From the NCBI GenBank assembly GCA_023417785.1, contig JAEZEH010000058.1, positions 1 through 14,481 of the forward strand: a stretch of DNA of 14,481 nucleotides. The letters are read 5' to 3'. Under the pieces are notes generated by a model that saw nothing but the letters and a program-made list of their open reading frames with translations, searched no databases and had not been told where the DNA came from. Numbering within the stretch: position 1 is the first letter of the stretch; each line of letters begins with the position of its first letter. This DNA comes from Bacteroidota bacterium (GTDB taxonomy: Bacteria; Bacteroidota; Bacteroidia; Cytophagales; Cyclobacteriaceae). The translations under genes were made by a program, and so were the position numbers. Shown one piece after another: positions 7,918 through 14,474 of this stretch.

Positions 7918-7933
7918 AGGCGATCTTTCGCCT
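7918..7933. other. Hairpin in 5' leader of the 7951 gene
   Basis: AGGCGA and TCGCCT form a six-base stem with a four-base loop, ending 17 bases before the ATG at 7951. It has no following T run, so it is more likely a leader structure than a terminator. Confidence 0.35.
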
Positions 7934-7950
7934 TATCACAATAACATAAT

Positions 7951-8379
7951 ATGCAGGAGCTACCAGCCTCTTATTTGGCAGAAATCGCGCGGAACATAGC
8001 GGCAGTAAGTGCCTTCCTCGGAGGTTTTTCCGCTGCGTTTGTAGCTGCGATCATTTCCGGGAAATTTCATTCGCGTCCAGCAAGTGTTACCATTTTCTCG
8101 GCTACGCTGTCTTCTATACTATTGATCGTCACTGTTTTATCCACCACTATGCTGGTCGTGACGCTGCATCCGGACGCGCCGGCGAAAGTGGTGGGAACCT
8201 CGCTTTCGATGAGCTTTGCCCGGATAATCGCATTTGCATCCTTTACGCTGGGCATTTATCTGATCCTGCTGGCGTTAGGGACTAGTGGCTGGATCCATTC
8301 CAGAAAAGCCGGAATCGCGAGTACTGCCGGCGCCGCAATCGGATTTATACTGGTAACGCTTATTATAATCGGAATTTGA
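7951..8379 (+). CDS. Small four-helix membrane protein of unknown function
   Basis: A 142-residue hydrophobic protein with four predicted membrane helices at about residues 13-35, 46-69, 86-109 and 119-141. Helices are separated by short loops: SGKFHSRPAS after the first, HPDAPAKVVG before the third, and GTSGWIHSRKAG before the fourth. No catalytic motif is visible and I do not recognise a named family. The ATG at 7951 is preceded by an A/T-rich leader with a hairpin. Three-base periodicity and the absence of long antisense homology support a real gene. It stands alone between the divergent dnaX and the tmRNA gene, so context gives little hint of its role. Confidence 0.7.
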   Translation: MQELPASYLAEIARNIAAVSAFLGGFSAAFVAAIISGKFHSRPASVTIFSATLSSILLIVTVLSTTMLVVTLHPDAPAKVVGTSLSMSFARIIAFASFTLGIYLILLALGTSGWIHSRKAGIASTAGAAIGFILVTLIIIGI

Positions 8380-8419
8380 TAGCGCAGAAAACTCGCCGGC
8401 CAGTGATGTGCCGAGTGCC

Positions 8420-8439
8420 GCACGCGCAATTGAGCGTGC
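8420..8439 (+). terminator. Possible weak terminator hairpin after the 7951 gene
   Basis: GCACGC and GCGTGC form a six-base GC-rich stem with an eight-base loop, 40 bases after the stop of the 7951 gene. The nearest T run (8457-8463) is 17 bases away, so this is not a classic intrinsic terminator. Confidence 0.25.
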
Positions 8440-8468
8440 TCCGGCTGGGTGGGGAATTTTTTTAACGC

Positions 8469-8476
8469 TATATTTG
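8469..8476 (+). promoter_or_regulatory. Candidate -7 box for ssrA (TATATTTG)
   Basis: TATATTTG is a full match to the Bacteroidota -7 consensus TAnnTTTG and lies downstream of a T-rich stretch, 125 bases before the tmRNA 5' end. No clear TTG -33 element is seen at the right distance. A transcript from here would have a leader containing the hairpin GGAGAA/TTCTCC (8493-8509) that would be removed by RNase P. Confidence 0.4.
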
Positions 8477-8600
8477 TATACTTTTGATGGTTGGAGAAGG
8501 TCGTTCTCCATTCCACGTGCCAGCGGAGGTTTAATGAAACTTGAAATTTTCATGTTCCGACCCGTTAGCAAAGGTTTCAGCTTGAAACTTCAAATTCCAT

Positions 8601-8993
8601 GGGGCCGACCGGTTTTGACAGGACGCGTGAGGTCGTATGTAAGCATGCAGGCTCATTGGATGAGAGCCTTGAAAGATAGTCCAGAATCATACTTGGCGAG
8701 TCTAACTACGCCATGGCTGCTTAATCTGTCCTAAGGACAAACAAGCCTCGTCCCGATAAGATCGGGAAAGCCATCATCGCTCAGCGCCACCGTTTTGCCG
8801 GTGCTGAATTCGCGGTGTCGTAAGGCAGAACTGCTCCGTGCGATGTTGCTAAGCGCGGTTAAGACACAGCGACTAAGGGAAAGTTTAGGGTGTTGCCTTC
8901 CTTGCTTTCTTCGAAAAACCAAAGTCAACTAAGCATGTAGAAGGTACGGGTTCATCTTCTCTGGACCAGAGTTCGATTCTCTGCGGCTCCACT
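8601..8993 (+). ncRNA. ssrA: Transfer-messenger RNA (tmRNA)
   Basis: tmRNA rescues ribosomes stalled on broken messages and tags the product for proteolysis. The 5' part, GGGGCCGACCGGTTTTGACA, and the 3' part, GAGTTCGATTCTCTGCGGCT plus CC, are typical. GGGGCCG pairs with CGGCTCC to form the seven-base acceptor stem (one G-U pair), and GTTCGAT is the T loop. The CCA end is not encoded (ACTA follows), so it must be added. The reading frame for the tag begins at GGC 8695: Gly-Glu-Ser-Asn-Tyr-Ala-Met-Ala-Ala, with stop TAA at 8722-8724. The length of about 393 bases is normal for a one-piece tmRNA. An intrinsic terminator follows. Confidence 0.96.
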
Positions 8994-9018
8994 AAGTTCG
9001 TACTAAAAGATTCAGAAG

Positions 9019-9056
9019 CCTCAAAATTGTTATGATTTTGAGGTTTTTGTGTTTTT
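9019..9056 (+). terminator. Intrinsic terminator of ssrA
   Basis: CCTCAAAAT (9019-9027) pairs perfectly with ATTTTGAGG (9035-9043) across a seven-base loop. TTTTTGTGTTTTT follows directly. It lies 26 bases after the tmRNA 3' end and also abuts the end of the minus-strand phage gene fragment. Confidence 0.85.
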
Positions 9057-9381
9057 AGGGTACCAAATTATTCAGCGATTCGCAAGAAATCGGTTCCCAA
9101 AGCCTGTCGTACGTTTTCCCGCCGTTGTCACTTACCTCTATTCGGTTCGTTATGGATTCATTGATGCCGTACGTGTCGATAATGTCCTGAATGAAGTCCA
9201 TTCCGCCATCGTGCTGGCCGTTGTTGCCGTAGTAGGTAAACGAGACCTCGAAGAACTCGATAAGACAATGATATTCAGCATCCCGGTCAAGGATTACTTT
9301 GATCTCTTTCCATCCACCTGGCTCCGATATTTCCTGAGATCCGGAAGAGTGGATTAACGTAAATCTGAATTGTAGTGCCAT
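9055..9381 (-). pseudogene. Phage structural-type protein, C-terminally truncated
   Basis: A 108-residue open frame whose N-terminal part resembles a hypothetical virion protein of Bacteroidetes phages. It has FRFTLIHSSGSQEISEPGGW, then LDRDAEYHCLIEFFEVSFTY, and YGNNG followed by GGMDFIQDIIDTYGI. Relatives, as I remember them, are much longer. Here the family-like sequence ends at NGGKTYDRLWEP and a short unrelated tail stops exactly where the ssrA terminator begins. It lies eight bases downstream of the terminase fragment on the same strand, which is not the usual phage gene order. This suggests deletion of the genes between them. The assignment is by recall and is moderate. Confidence 0.6.
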
Positions 9382-9389
9382 TTATTAAT

Positions 9390-10202
9390 TTAGGTTTTAG
9401 GGTTAGCATAGATCCATGGTTTTTCGAGAAAGTTGGGGAACGCAGCATCAACCGCATACCGGGCGCAATCAATATGGTGAAGACCTTGGTCAACGGATTT
9501 TATGAGTGACCCTTCATCATCAACGTTCGCGTAAAGCATATCATTGATTGTCTGTTTACAGTTTTTCGTGATTCTAAAGACGCCATTCTGAAGGACCGAA
9601 TTAAACAGAATACGGGAAGTTGAATGATCGGGGTTTTTATCCCGTTGAAGCATCTCCCGTTCCTTCAATTGAAACTTCTGCTTGATGATACTGTAATGAT
9701 TTACGTTCCCGACAAGCAACGGACTTCGGTTTCGCCCGGAAGCATCGCCAGTAATCTCAATCTTAAAACGCCAATCTTTGTGTTTTGCCGCAATCACGTC
9801 GCACAGTTCTGGGGTTGATCCGTTCCTCATGGTAGACTCATCAAAGACAATCAGCGTTCGTACGTTAGGCTTTTGCCCAATCAGACAGGTCATAGGATCT
9901 TTCTTGAAGTCCCAACTGCAAAGGATGTTCAAGTGTGGATTCGGTTCATAGGAATCGATCACGTGCTGATCTTCTTTGAAAGCATACAGGAAAGGCTTAT
10001 CAACCAGATCCACAAACTTTCCATCGATCTCCTGGGCCCGCGTCAGGTCATCCATACTCATGGCCATCTCATTGATATCCTTTCGCTTCAGGAACGGATT
10101 ATCATAACTGGTGTAATGGTGGAGCGAGTGATTTTGAGGGTCCGCCTGCGCCTCGACATAAAGCTGATAAAACGGGTGTACGTTGCCCTTGAACCTATGA
10201 CC
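9390..10202 (-). pseudogene. Phage terminase large subunit, nuclease-domain fragment
   Basis: The large terminase packages phage DNA using an N-terminal ATPase and a C-terminal RNase H-like nuclease. This open frame of about 270 codons keeps only the second half. GNVHPFYQLYVEA and YTSYDNPFLKRKDI belong to the end of the ATPase and linker. The nuclease shows the first acidic strand CSWDFKKDPMTCLIGQ, the VFDESTMRNGSTPELCDVI segment, EITGDASG with its acidic residue, and the final DCARYAVDAAFP. Walker motifs are absent. An in-frame TAG at 10203-10205 blocks extension, and nothing recognisable follows upstream. No suitable start exists at the fragment's beginning (the ATG at 10067 is internal), so this is a remnant. 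Confidence 0.78.
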
Positions 10203-10416
10203 CTAGATTGCACGCCAATCATAATCCGCCAGTTTGAATAAACAATCGTGCTGTTGAGCAAGGCAATTCTTTCCAAAAAACATTATCAAATTGAGTCCTG
10301 ACTATCGAAATAACATAAAAGTACTGGAAAAATCAGGTGGTGTCTGAGCGTGGAAATCCCTATCTTCAAAATATGGAATCACAAAACTATGTTGCAACAA
10401 TAAAGAGATAACACTT

Positions 10417-10452
10417 GAGCCTCTTTTTAGGCTCGACCGTTACCTAAACGGT
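10417..10452. other. Two adjacent hairpins upstream of the lipoprotein gene
   Basis: The first hairpin pairs GAGCCT (10417-10422) with AGGCTC (10429-10434). The second pairs ACCGTT (10436-10441) with AACGGT (10447-10452). An alternative pairing TACCT/AGGTA overlaps the second. They end about 60 bases before the ATG at 10516. No T run follows, so a leader structure or a relic of mobile DNA are both possible. Confidence 0.4.
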
Positions 10453-10515
10453 AGGTATCACGCGAATTTGGAATCAAATGCCCCTCGCGCTCATATGGAG
10501 TTTGACTAATTGGGA

Positions 10516-11553
10516 ATGAAAATGTACGGAGCTATAAAACCGTTGGTGAACAAGACTCAATTGTTATTTATCAGTTTCGCATTAGTAGTTATGCTTCTGC
10601 AATCTGCCTGCGATAGTTCCTCTGATATTGAGAATTCACCATGCCCGCCTTATGACAACGTTCCGATTTCGCCTTACAACGACCCTATATGGCATCCAAA
10701 TGGAAATATAATAGGATTTAATCATACTCCGATAAAGGAAATTCATTACGTTAATGGATTCCATTGTCCTCATCAGGCGGTCTATATATACGAAGAAGAC
10801 TCGGCGGGATTCTGGCTGATCAACTCCGACGGAAGTAATATGAGAAGGGTGCTACCATTTTCTTTGAACACACCGACGTGGAGCCCGGATGGTGAATGGA
10901 TCGCATTTAATCAAGGAGCGCAGATATATAAAATGCCTTTTGATGGCGAAAGTTTTGACACCACAATGTTAGTTCAGCTGACTCTTGAAGGACGAAATTT
11001 CTTCCCCGCATGGAGCCCCGATTCTCAGCTTGTTGCCTACGATAACACGGACTGTGGAAGCGCAACGACTCCTATTCCGCCTAATAGTTGCGGTGTTCTC
11101 ATAATCACTGCCAATGGAACCGACAATAAGTTCATCGGACCTGGGCGATATCCATATTGGGGTAATACAAAGGACTATTTGTTTTCGGGCGGAATCAAGT
11201 ACGACTTAATAAATAACACGTCCGAGGTTTTTTTTGATGCCAGAGATTTCGGAATATCAGTTCGGTCGCCAGTAAGATTTAACTATTCAGCCACTACGAT
11301 TGCCTTTATCGGTAACTACACCGATGCGCCCACGCAATTTCCAAAGCTTTTCAGCATTAACCCCGACGGAGAGAATTTGAAGGCCATAAGTGATAATAAC
11401 ATAATAAATTTTTCGTGGTCACCTGATGACAGGATCGTATATGTGGATTTTGACTATAGTCGGATAGATAGGCAGAAAGGTGCCCTGTGGATTATGGATG
11501 CGCACGGAAAAAACCAAAAGCAGCTGTCCTTCAATGAATTTATTACTCGTTGA
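10516..11553 (+). CDS. Lipoprotein with TolB-like beta-propeller (PD40 repeats)
   Basis: A secreted lipoprotein of about 345 residues. The N-terminus has a basic region, a hydrophobic core (LLFISFALVVMLLQSAC) and a lipobox whose Cys is about residue 31, so export and lipid anchoring are expected. The mature part holds WD40-like/PD40 blades. Blade motifs are DPIWHPNGNIIGF, TPTWSPDGEWIAF, FPAWSPDSQLVAY and FSWSPDDRIVYV, with strands such as LWIMDAHGKNQKQLS. This domain is also found in the TolB C-terminal propeller and usually serves protein or ligand binding. No enzyme motif is present. A TTG at 10510 is possible, but ATG 10516 or 10522 is more likely. The gene seems complete and stands alone; the partner is unknown. 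Confidence 0.85.
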   Translation: MKMYGAIKPLVNKTQLLFISFALVVMLLQSACDSSSDIENSPCPPYDNVPISPYNDPIWHPNGNIIGFNHTPIKEIHYVNGFHCPHQAVYIYEEDSAGFWLINSDGSNMRRVLPFSLNTPTWSPDGEWIAFNQGAQIYKMPFDGESFDTTMLVQLTLEGRNFFPAWSPDSQLVAYDNTDCGSATTPIPPNSCGVLIITANGTDNKFIGPGRYPYWGNTKDYLFSGGIKYDLINNTSEVFFDARDFGISVRSPVRFNYSATTIAFIGNYTDAPTQFPKLFSINPDGENLKAISDNNIINFSWSPDDRIVYVDFDYSRIDRQKGALWIMDAHGKNQKQLSFNEFITR

Positions 11554-11574
11554 CTAAACATAAACCAATTCATT

Positions 11575-11691
11575 ATGAGAAAGAATCTCCTTTTGTTCGG
11601 CTTGATTTTCCAAGCATTTGTCGTGTTCGCACAACGGGATCCCAACCTTGAGATATTAGTGTTTTTTACCGAAGGAGTCGTTAAAGAGTAA
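11575..11691 (+). pseudogene. 5' stub of a secreted-protein gene cut by IS66
   Basis: ATG 11575 lies 21 bases after the lipoprotein stop. It opens a 38-residue frame with a clear signal peptide (MRKNLLLFGLIFQAFVVFAQ) and the mature start RDPNLEILVFFTEGVVKE. The stop TAA (11689-11691) is supplied by the left inverted end of the IS66 element, so the original protein was longer. The 3' part is not found to the right of the element. The family cannot be named from so short a piece. Spacing suggests an operon with the lipoprotein. Confidence 0.65.
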
Positions 11692-11707
11692 GCATCCGGT
11701 AAACTAC
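11688..11707 (+). repeat. IS66 left inverted repeat
   Basis: The sequence matches 18 of 20 bases with the inverted right end. It begins with GTAAGC and provides the stop codon of the interrupted upstream gene. Confidence 0.9.
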
Positions 11708-11760
11708 ATCTTTTCTTAGCTTTCCTTGAGCCATAGCTTTGTTGAAAAATTAAGATAGCT

Positions 11761-12063
11761 ATGGCAGCAGACATTACAAAGCAACAACTCATGTTTTCGC
11801 TAATTGAAGTTTGGAAGAATGGTGGCCAGACACAGCAAGACTTCTGCAAGGAGAAGGATTTGAATTATCAACAGTTCCAGTATTGGCTTCGCCGTTACAA
11901 ACAGACTACTGAGCCTGGTTCCAGCAAACCATTATTCACACAAGTTAAGCTCAAGCCTCAACAGGTCACGACCGGTGCTACGGAACTTGTATTTCCAGAT
12001 GGACGCAAGTTGATCTTTCACCAACCAGTAGATGCGGCCTTTCTTCGGAGTCTGATTCAGTGA
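11761..12063 (+). CDS. tnpA: IS66 accessory protein TnpA
   Basis: A protein of 100 residues with an N-terminal helix-turn-helix-like part (KQQLMFSLIEVWKNGGQTQQ, then DFCKEKDLNYQQFQYWLRRY) typical of the first small gene of IS66 elements. The C-terminal part has ELVFPDGRKLIF followed by FLRSLIQ, the usual IS66 TnpA ending. It is required together with TnpB and TnpC for transposition in studied IS66 members, and may bind the ends. Its stop overlaps the tnpB start by four bases (ATGA), indicating translational coupling. It looks intact. Confidence 0.9.
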   Translation: MAADITKQQLMFSLIEVWKNGGQTQQDFCKEKDLNYQQFQYWLRRYKQTTEPGSSKPLFTQVKLKPQQVTTGATELVFPDGRKLIFHQPVDAAFLRSLIQ

Positions 12064-12446
12064 TGCTTTCACTGTCGCCATCGTGCCGCTATTTTGTTTA
12101 CCGACAGCATGCTGACATGCGCAAAGGTTTTGATAGCTTGAGCGGATTGGTTCGAGATGGCTTAGGAAAAGATCCATTAAGCGGCGATGTATTCATTTTT
12201 TTCAACAGACGTAGAACCCAGGTGAAGTTATTGCTATGGGAACGTGACGGCTACTCGATCTACTATAAGCGCCTAGAGCGCGGATCGTACGAGCTACCAT
12301 TGCATGACTGTCCTGAGCTTCGTGCAGATGACCTCTTGCTAATTCTCCAAGGTATCTCCCTGAAAAGCGTACGCAAAAGGAAGCGTTTTGATATTGCTGA
12401 AAATAATTTTGAAACATCTCAACAAAATGCATTCATAAACGGTTGA
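12060..12446 (+). CDS. tnpB: IS66 accessory protein TnpB (Orf2 family)
   Basis: A protein of 128 residues with the hallmark start of the IS66 Orf2 family: YFVYRQHADMRKGFDSLSGL. Next are FIFFNRRRTQVKLLLWERDG and the YYKRLERGSYELP region. Its exact biochemical role is unknown in the family, but it is needed for efficient transposition. The ATG at 12060 overlaps the tnpA stop. The last 15-20 residues (after GISLKSVRKRKRF) are the variable tail. It looks intact. Confidence 0.92.
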   Translation: MMLSLSPSCRYFVYRQHADMRKGFDSLSGLVRDGLGKDPLSGDVFIFFNRRRTQVKLLLWERDGYSIYYKRLERGSYELPLHDCPELRADDLLLILQGISLKSVRKRKRFDIAENNFETSQQNAFING

Positions 12447-12465
12447 TGCATTTTATATTTGTGTC

Positions 12466-13917
12466 GTGACGGAGACAGCAGACTACAAAGAAAAATACGA
12501 AGCTCTCTATCTTGAGCACGTAAACCTTCGTCACGAACTTGATCAACTTAAACGTTTGGTCTTTGGATCTCGACACGAACGTTTTGTCCCAGCAACTCCA
12601 GAAGAACAACTAAGCTTGGGACTGGATGCCCAGCAAAAAGAAATTACTCCTGCGCCTACTCAGAAAATCGAGTATACCAGAATACAAAAACAAGCTTCGA
12701 CAGAGAAAGTCAGCACAGGGCGGATGAAGCTTCCTGCTGACCTTCCTCGTGAACGTGTCGTTCTTGAACCATCAGAAGACATCACCGGAATGGAGAAGAT
12801 CGGCGAAGAAGTTACAGAGGAACTGGAACGTATCCCTGGAAAACTATTCGTTCGTCAGTATGTTCGTCCCAAGTATGCACGTAAGAACGGTGAGGGCGTA
12901 GTGATCGCATCGTTGCCAGCTCGTCCAATCGATAAAGGCATACCTGGTCCAGGCTTGCTAGCTCAGATCATTATCGACAAATACTCCGATCACTTACCAG
13001 TGCATCGCCAGCAACAGCGCCTTGAACGGGAAGGAATAAAATTACCGAGCTCGACACTTACTGACTGGATTGGCGCAACGTGTGCACTCTTAGATCCGCT
13101 TTACGAGGCGCTAAAAAGAGAAGTACTCTCCTCCAATTACCTTCAAGTGGATGAAACCCCAATCAAAGTTCTTGACAAGAATAAAAGAGGCACAACTCAC
13201 CGAGGATACCACTGGGTTTATCATGCTCCATTGAAGCGAATGGTATTGTTCGATTATCGGGAAGGGCGAGGACGGGAAGGACCGGAAGAATGCTTAGACG
13301 GATTTACAGGTTGGCTTCAATCTGATGGTTATGCTGTATACGATCAACTCAATCGTAAGGAAATTACGCTATTGAATTGCATGGCGCATGGCCGAAGAAA
13401 ATTTGATGAGGCGAAAGACAACGATTTTGCACGGGCATCACATGTGCTCACCGAAATGCAAAAAGTTTATGCGGTCGAACGCGAAGCACGAGAAATGGGC
13501 CTCTCGCATGAGGAACGGTCCACCCTTCGTCAAGAGAAATCGGTCCCAGTTTTAATTGCTCTAAAAAACTGGATGATAGAGAATTACAAATCTGTTGTTC
13601 CAAAAAGTCCGATAGGCCAGGCGTTGCATTATTGCTTAGAGCGTTGGGATAAGTTAATGCTGTATACCACTAATGGCATGTTGGAGATCGATAACAACCT
13701 TGTCGAAAACGCAATCAGGCCAGTCGCAGTAGGTCGTAAGAACTATCTGTTTGCAGGCTCCCACAACGGCGCTCAAAGAGCTGCAATGTTATATTCCTTC
13801 CTAGGTACTTGCAAGATCAATGATATCAACCCTTTTGAATGGCTACGGTCAACCCTGGAAACCATCCCGAATCATCCAGTAAACCGGATTTCAGAACTGT
13901 TACCGCGCAAGACGTAG
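12466..13917 (+). CDS. tnpC: IS66 transposase TnpC (DDE)
   Basis: The 483-residue transposase of the element. An N-terminal coiled coil (about residues 7-32) is followed by the conserved FGSRHERF. A middle domain (about 100-160) has the position of the IS66 zinc-finger region but lacks cysteine pairs, as in many Bacteroidota copies. The catalytic DDE triad fits Asp229 (LQVDET), Asp287 (LQSDGY) and Glu414 (NNLVENAIRP). The C-terminal part GRKNYLFAGS is diagnostic, and the tail has LLGTCKINDINP-like sequence (FLGTCKINDINPFEWL). The start is GTG 12466, 19 bases after tnpB. The stop lies in the right inverted repeat. Apparently functional. Confidence 0.95.
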   Translation: MTETADYKEKYEALYLEHVNLRHELDQLKRLVFGSRHERFVPATPEEQLSLGLDAQQKEITPAPTQKIEYTRIQKQASTEKVSTGRMKLPADLPRERVVLEPSEDITGMEKIGEEVTEELERIPGKLFVRQYVRPKYARKNGEGVVIASLPARPIDKGIPGPGLLAQIIIDKYSDHLPVHRQQQRLEREGIKLPSSTLTDWIGATCALLDPLYEALKREVLSSNYLQVDETPIKVLDKNKRGTTHRGYHWVYHAPLKRMVLFDYREGRGREGPEECLDGFTGWLQSDGYAVYDQLNRKEITLLNCMAHGRRKFDEAKDNDFARASHVLTEMQKVYAVEREAREMGLSHEERSTLRQEKSVPVLIALKNWMIENYKSVVPKSPIGQALHYCLERWDKLMLYTTNGMLEIDNNLVENAIRPVAVGRKNYLFAGSHNGAQRAAMLYSFLGTCKINDINPFEWLRSTLETIPNHPVNRISELLPRKT

Positions 13918-13933
13918 TTCACCGGAGGCTTAC
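13914..13933 (-). repeat. IS66 right inverted repeat
   Basis: Read inward it starts GTAAGCCTCCGGT and matches the left end at 18 of 20 bases. It contains the tnpC stop codon (13915-13917). Confidence 0.9.
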
Positions 13934-13948
13934 GGCGCAACGAGAAAA

Positions 13949-13988
13949 TGCGGAAGCTTAGGCCAATCCGCAGCATACATAATCGTTA
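13949..13988 (+). repeat. Partial boundary palindrome upstream of the cassette-like gene
   Basis: TGCGGA (13949-13954) pairs with TCCGCA (13967-13972), and the right arm continues GCATACATAATCGTT. This arm resembles the right arm of the palindrome after the next gene (GCACTGCATAAACATAAACGTT), suggesting a second, shorter or truncated copy of the same boundary. The IS66 right end is only 15 bases to its left. Confidence 0.5.
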
Positions 13989-14322
13989 GCTGCAAGCGCT
14001 TCAGGACAGATTTAGATTCGGATGGAAAAAGAAATCAAAATTTTTGGGACATATAAACTGGACAATCGAACCGAGCCGTTCTCTGGGACAGTAACGTTTG
14101 ACGAAAGAGAAAATTCTATTTACTACTCCTGGAACTTGACTAACAAAGACGGACAATCAATTGCTGGGAAATCATTGAATGTTGCGTTCCAACAAATTCC
14201 TGCTGGACAGGACAGATTTGAATTTTCAAAAGAACATGCGATAGAGGGAATAAGAAAATACAGAATTGGAAGGGAGAAAATAATTCAAGAATTAAGTGTA
14301 GGTTGAAGCGCCAGCAGCTAAC
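13985..14322. repeat. 19-bp inverted repeat framing a single gene (cassette-like unit)
   Basis: GTTAGCTGCAAGCGCTTCA (13985-14003) is matched in inverted form by 14304-14322, where 17 of 19 positions are complementary. The right copy begins exactly with the TGA stop of the enclosed gene and ends CAGCTAAC. The left copy precedes the start by 18 bases. The outer GTTAGC/GCTAAC ends recall the R' and R'' boundary boxes of integron cassettes, but the repeat is much longer than those. No integrase is in the window. Confidence 0.8.
14022..14306 (+). CDS. Small unknown protein in a cassette-like setting
   Basis: A 94-residue soluble protein with no signal peptide or membrane helix. It looks beta-rich: alternating strands FGTYKLDNRTEPFSGTVTF, then SIYYSWNLTNKDGQS, with a mixed, charged C-terminal part (EHAIEGIRKYRIGREKIIQE). 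I do not recognise a family. ATG 14022 lies 18 bases after the left inverted repeat, and the stop is part of the right one, so gene and repeats form one unit. Its base composition is A-rich relative to the flanking palindromes. Function cannot be inferred; single small genes of unknown role are usual for cassettes. Confidence 0.7.
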   Translation: MEKEIKIFGTYKLDNRTEPFSGTVTFDERENSIYYSWNLTNKDGQSIAGKSLNVAFQQIPAGQDRFEFSKEHAIEGIRKYRIGREKIIQELSVG

Positions 14323-14325
14323 AAA

Positions 14326-14474
14326 ATGTTTATGCAATGCGGGGGTTCAGTGTTAGTACTAAAAGTATTTTCTTAATTTCGTTCGGTAACGTGGGACAGT
14401 TTGGAGATGGTCGGGCTTAACATTTTGCTGCGCTTCATTTTTAAGCCCTCCTAATCCCCGCACTGCATAAACAT
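14326..14474. repeat. Long-stem palindrome after the cassette-like gene
   Basis: ATGTTTATGCAATGCGGGG (14326-14344) and CCCCGCACTGCATAAACAT (14456-14474) are inverted copies, with 18 of 19 positions paired. The 111-base interior holds a second stem, GGGCTTAA (14413-14420) with TTAAGCCC (14441-14448). Beyond the right arm the window ends in AAACGTT, like the ATCGTT that precedes the previous unit. The layout resembles a recombination site of the attC kind with a large variable terminal structure, or a Bacteroidota-specific boundary element. Confidence 0.85.

Larger units (their letters stand above)
7614..7950. other. Divergent intergenic region between dnaX and the 7951 gene
   Basis: No gene is seen. 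The region must hold the promoter of dnaX (minus) and that of the membrane-protein gene (plus). It contains an odd palindrome GATCTTGAAGATC (7778-7790), a perfect 14-bp palindrome (7863-7876) and a hairpin (7918-7933). No convincing TAnnTTTG box was found on either strand. Confidence 0.5.
11688..13933 (+). mobile_element. Complete IS66-family insertion sequence
   Basis: An element of 2246 bases with three genes, tnpA-tnpB-tnpC, in one direction. The left end (11688-11707, starting GTAAGCATCCGGT) and the right end (13914-13933, starting GTAAGCCTCCGGT when read inward) match at 18 of 20 positions. The stop codon of tnpC lies inside the right end. IS66 elements normally create 8-bp target duplications, but the flanks GTTAAAGA (left) and GGCGCAAC (right) do not match. 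The genes appear intact. Confidence 0.93.

Noticed and set aside
8256..8571. Minus-strand open frames opposite the end of the 7951 gene
   Set aside because: Antisense to a coherent membrane-protein gene and the ssrA leader; composition is that of a shadow frame.
8408..8734. Plus-strand open frame of 108 codons
   Set aside because: It runs into the tmRNA gene through its acceptor-stem and tag regions; the RNA gene is far better supported.
9049..9357. Plus-strand open frame antisense to the phage structural fragment
   Set aside because: The minus strand has family-like sequence; the plus frame has none and starts within the ssrA terminator.
12454..12461. TATATTTG as a promoter for tnpC
   Set aside because: The box matches the consensus, but it lies five bases before the GTG start, so the expected transcription start would fall within the codon; probably chance.
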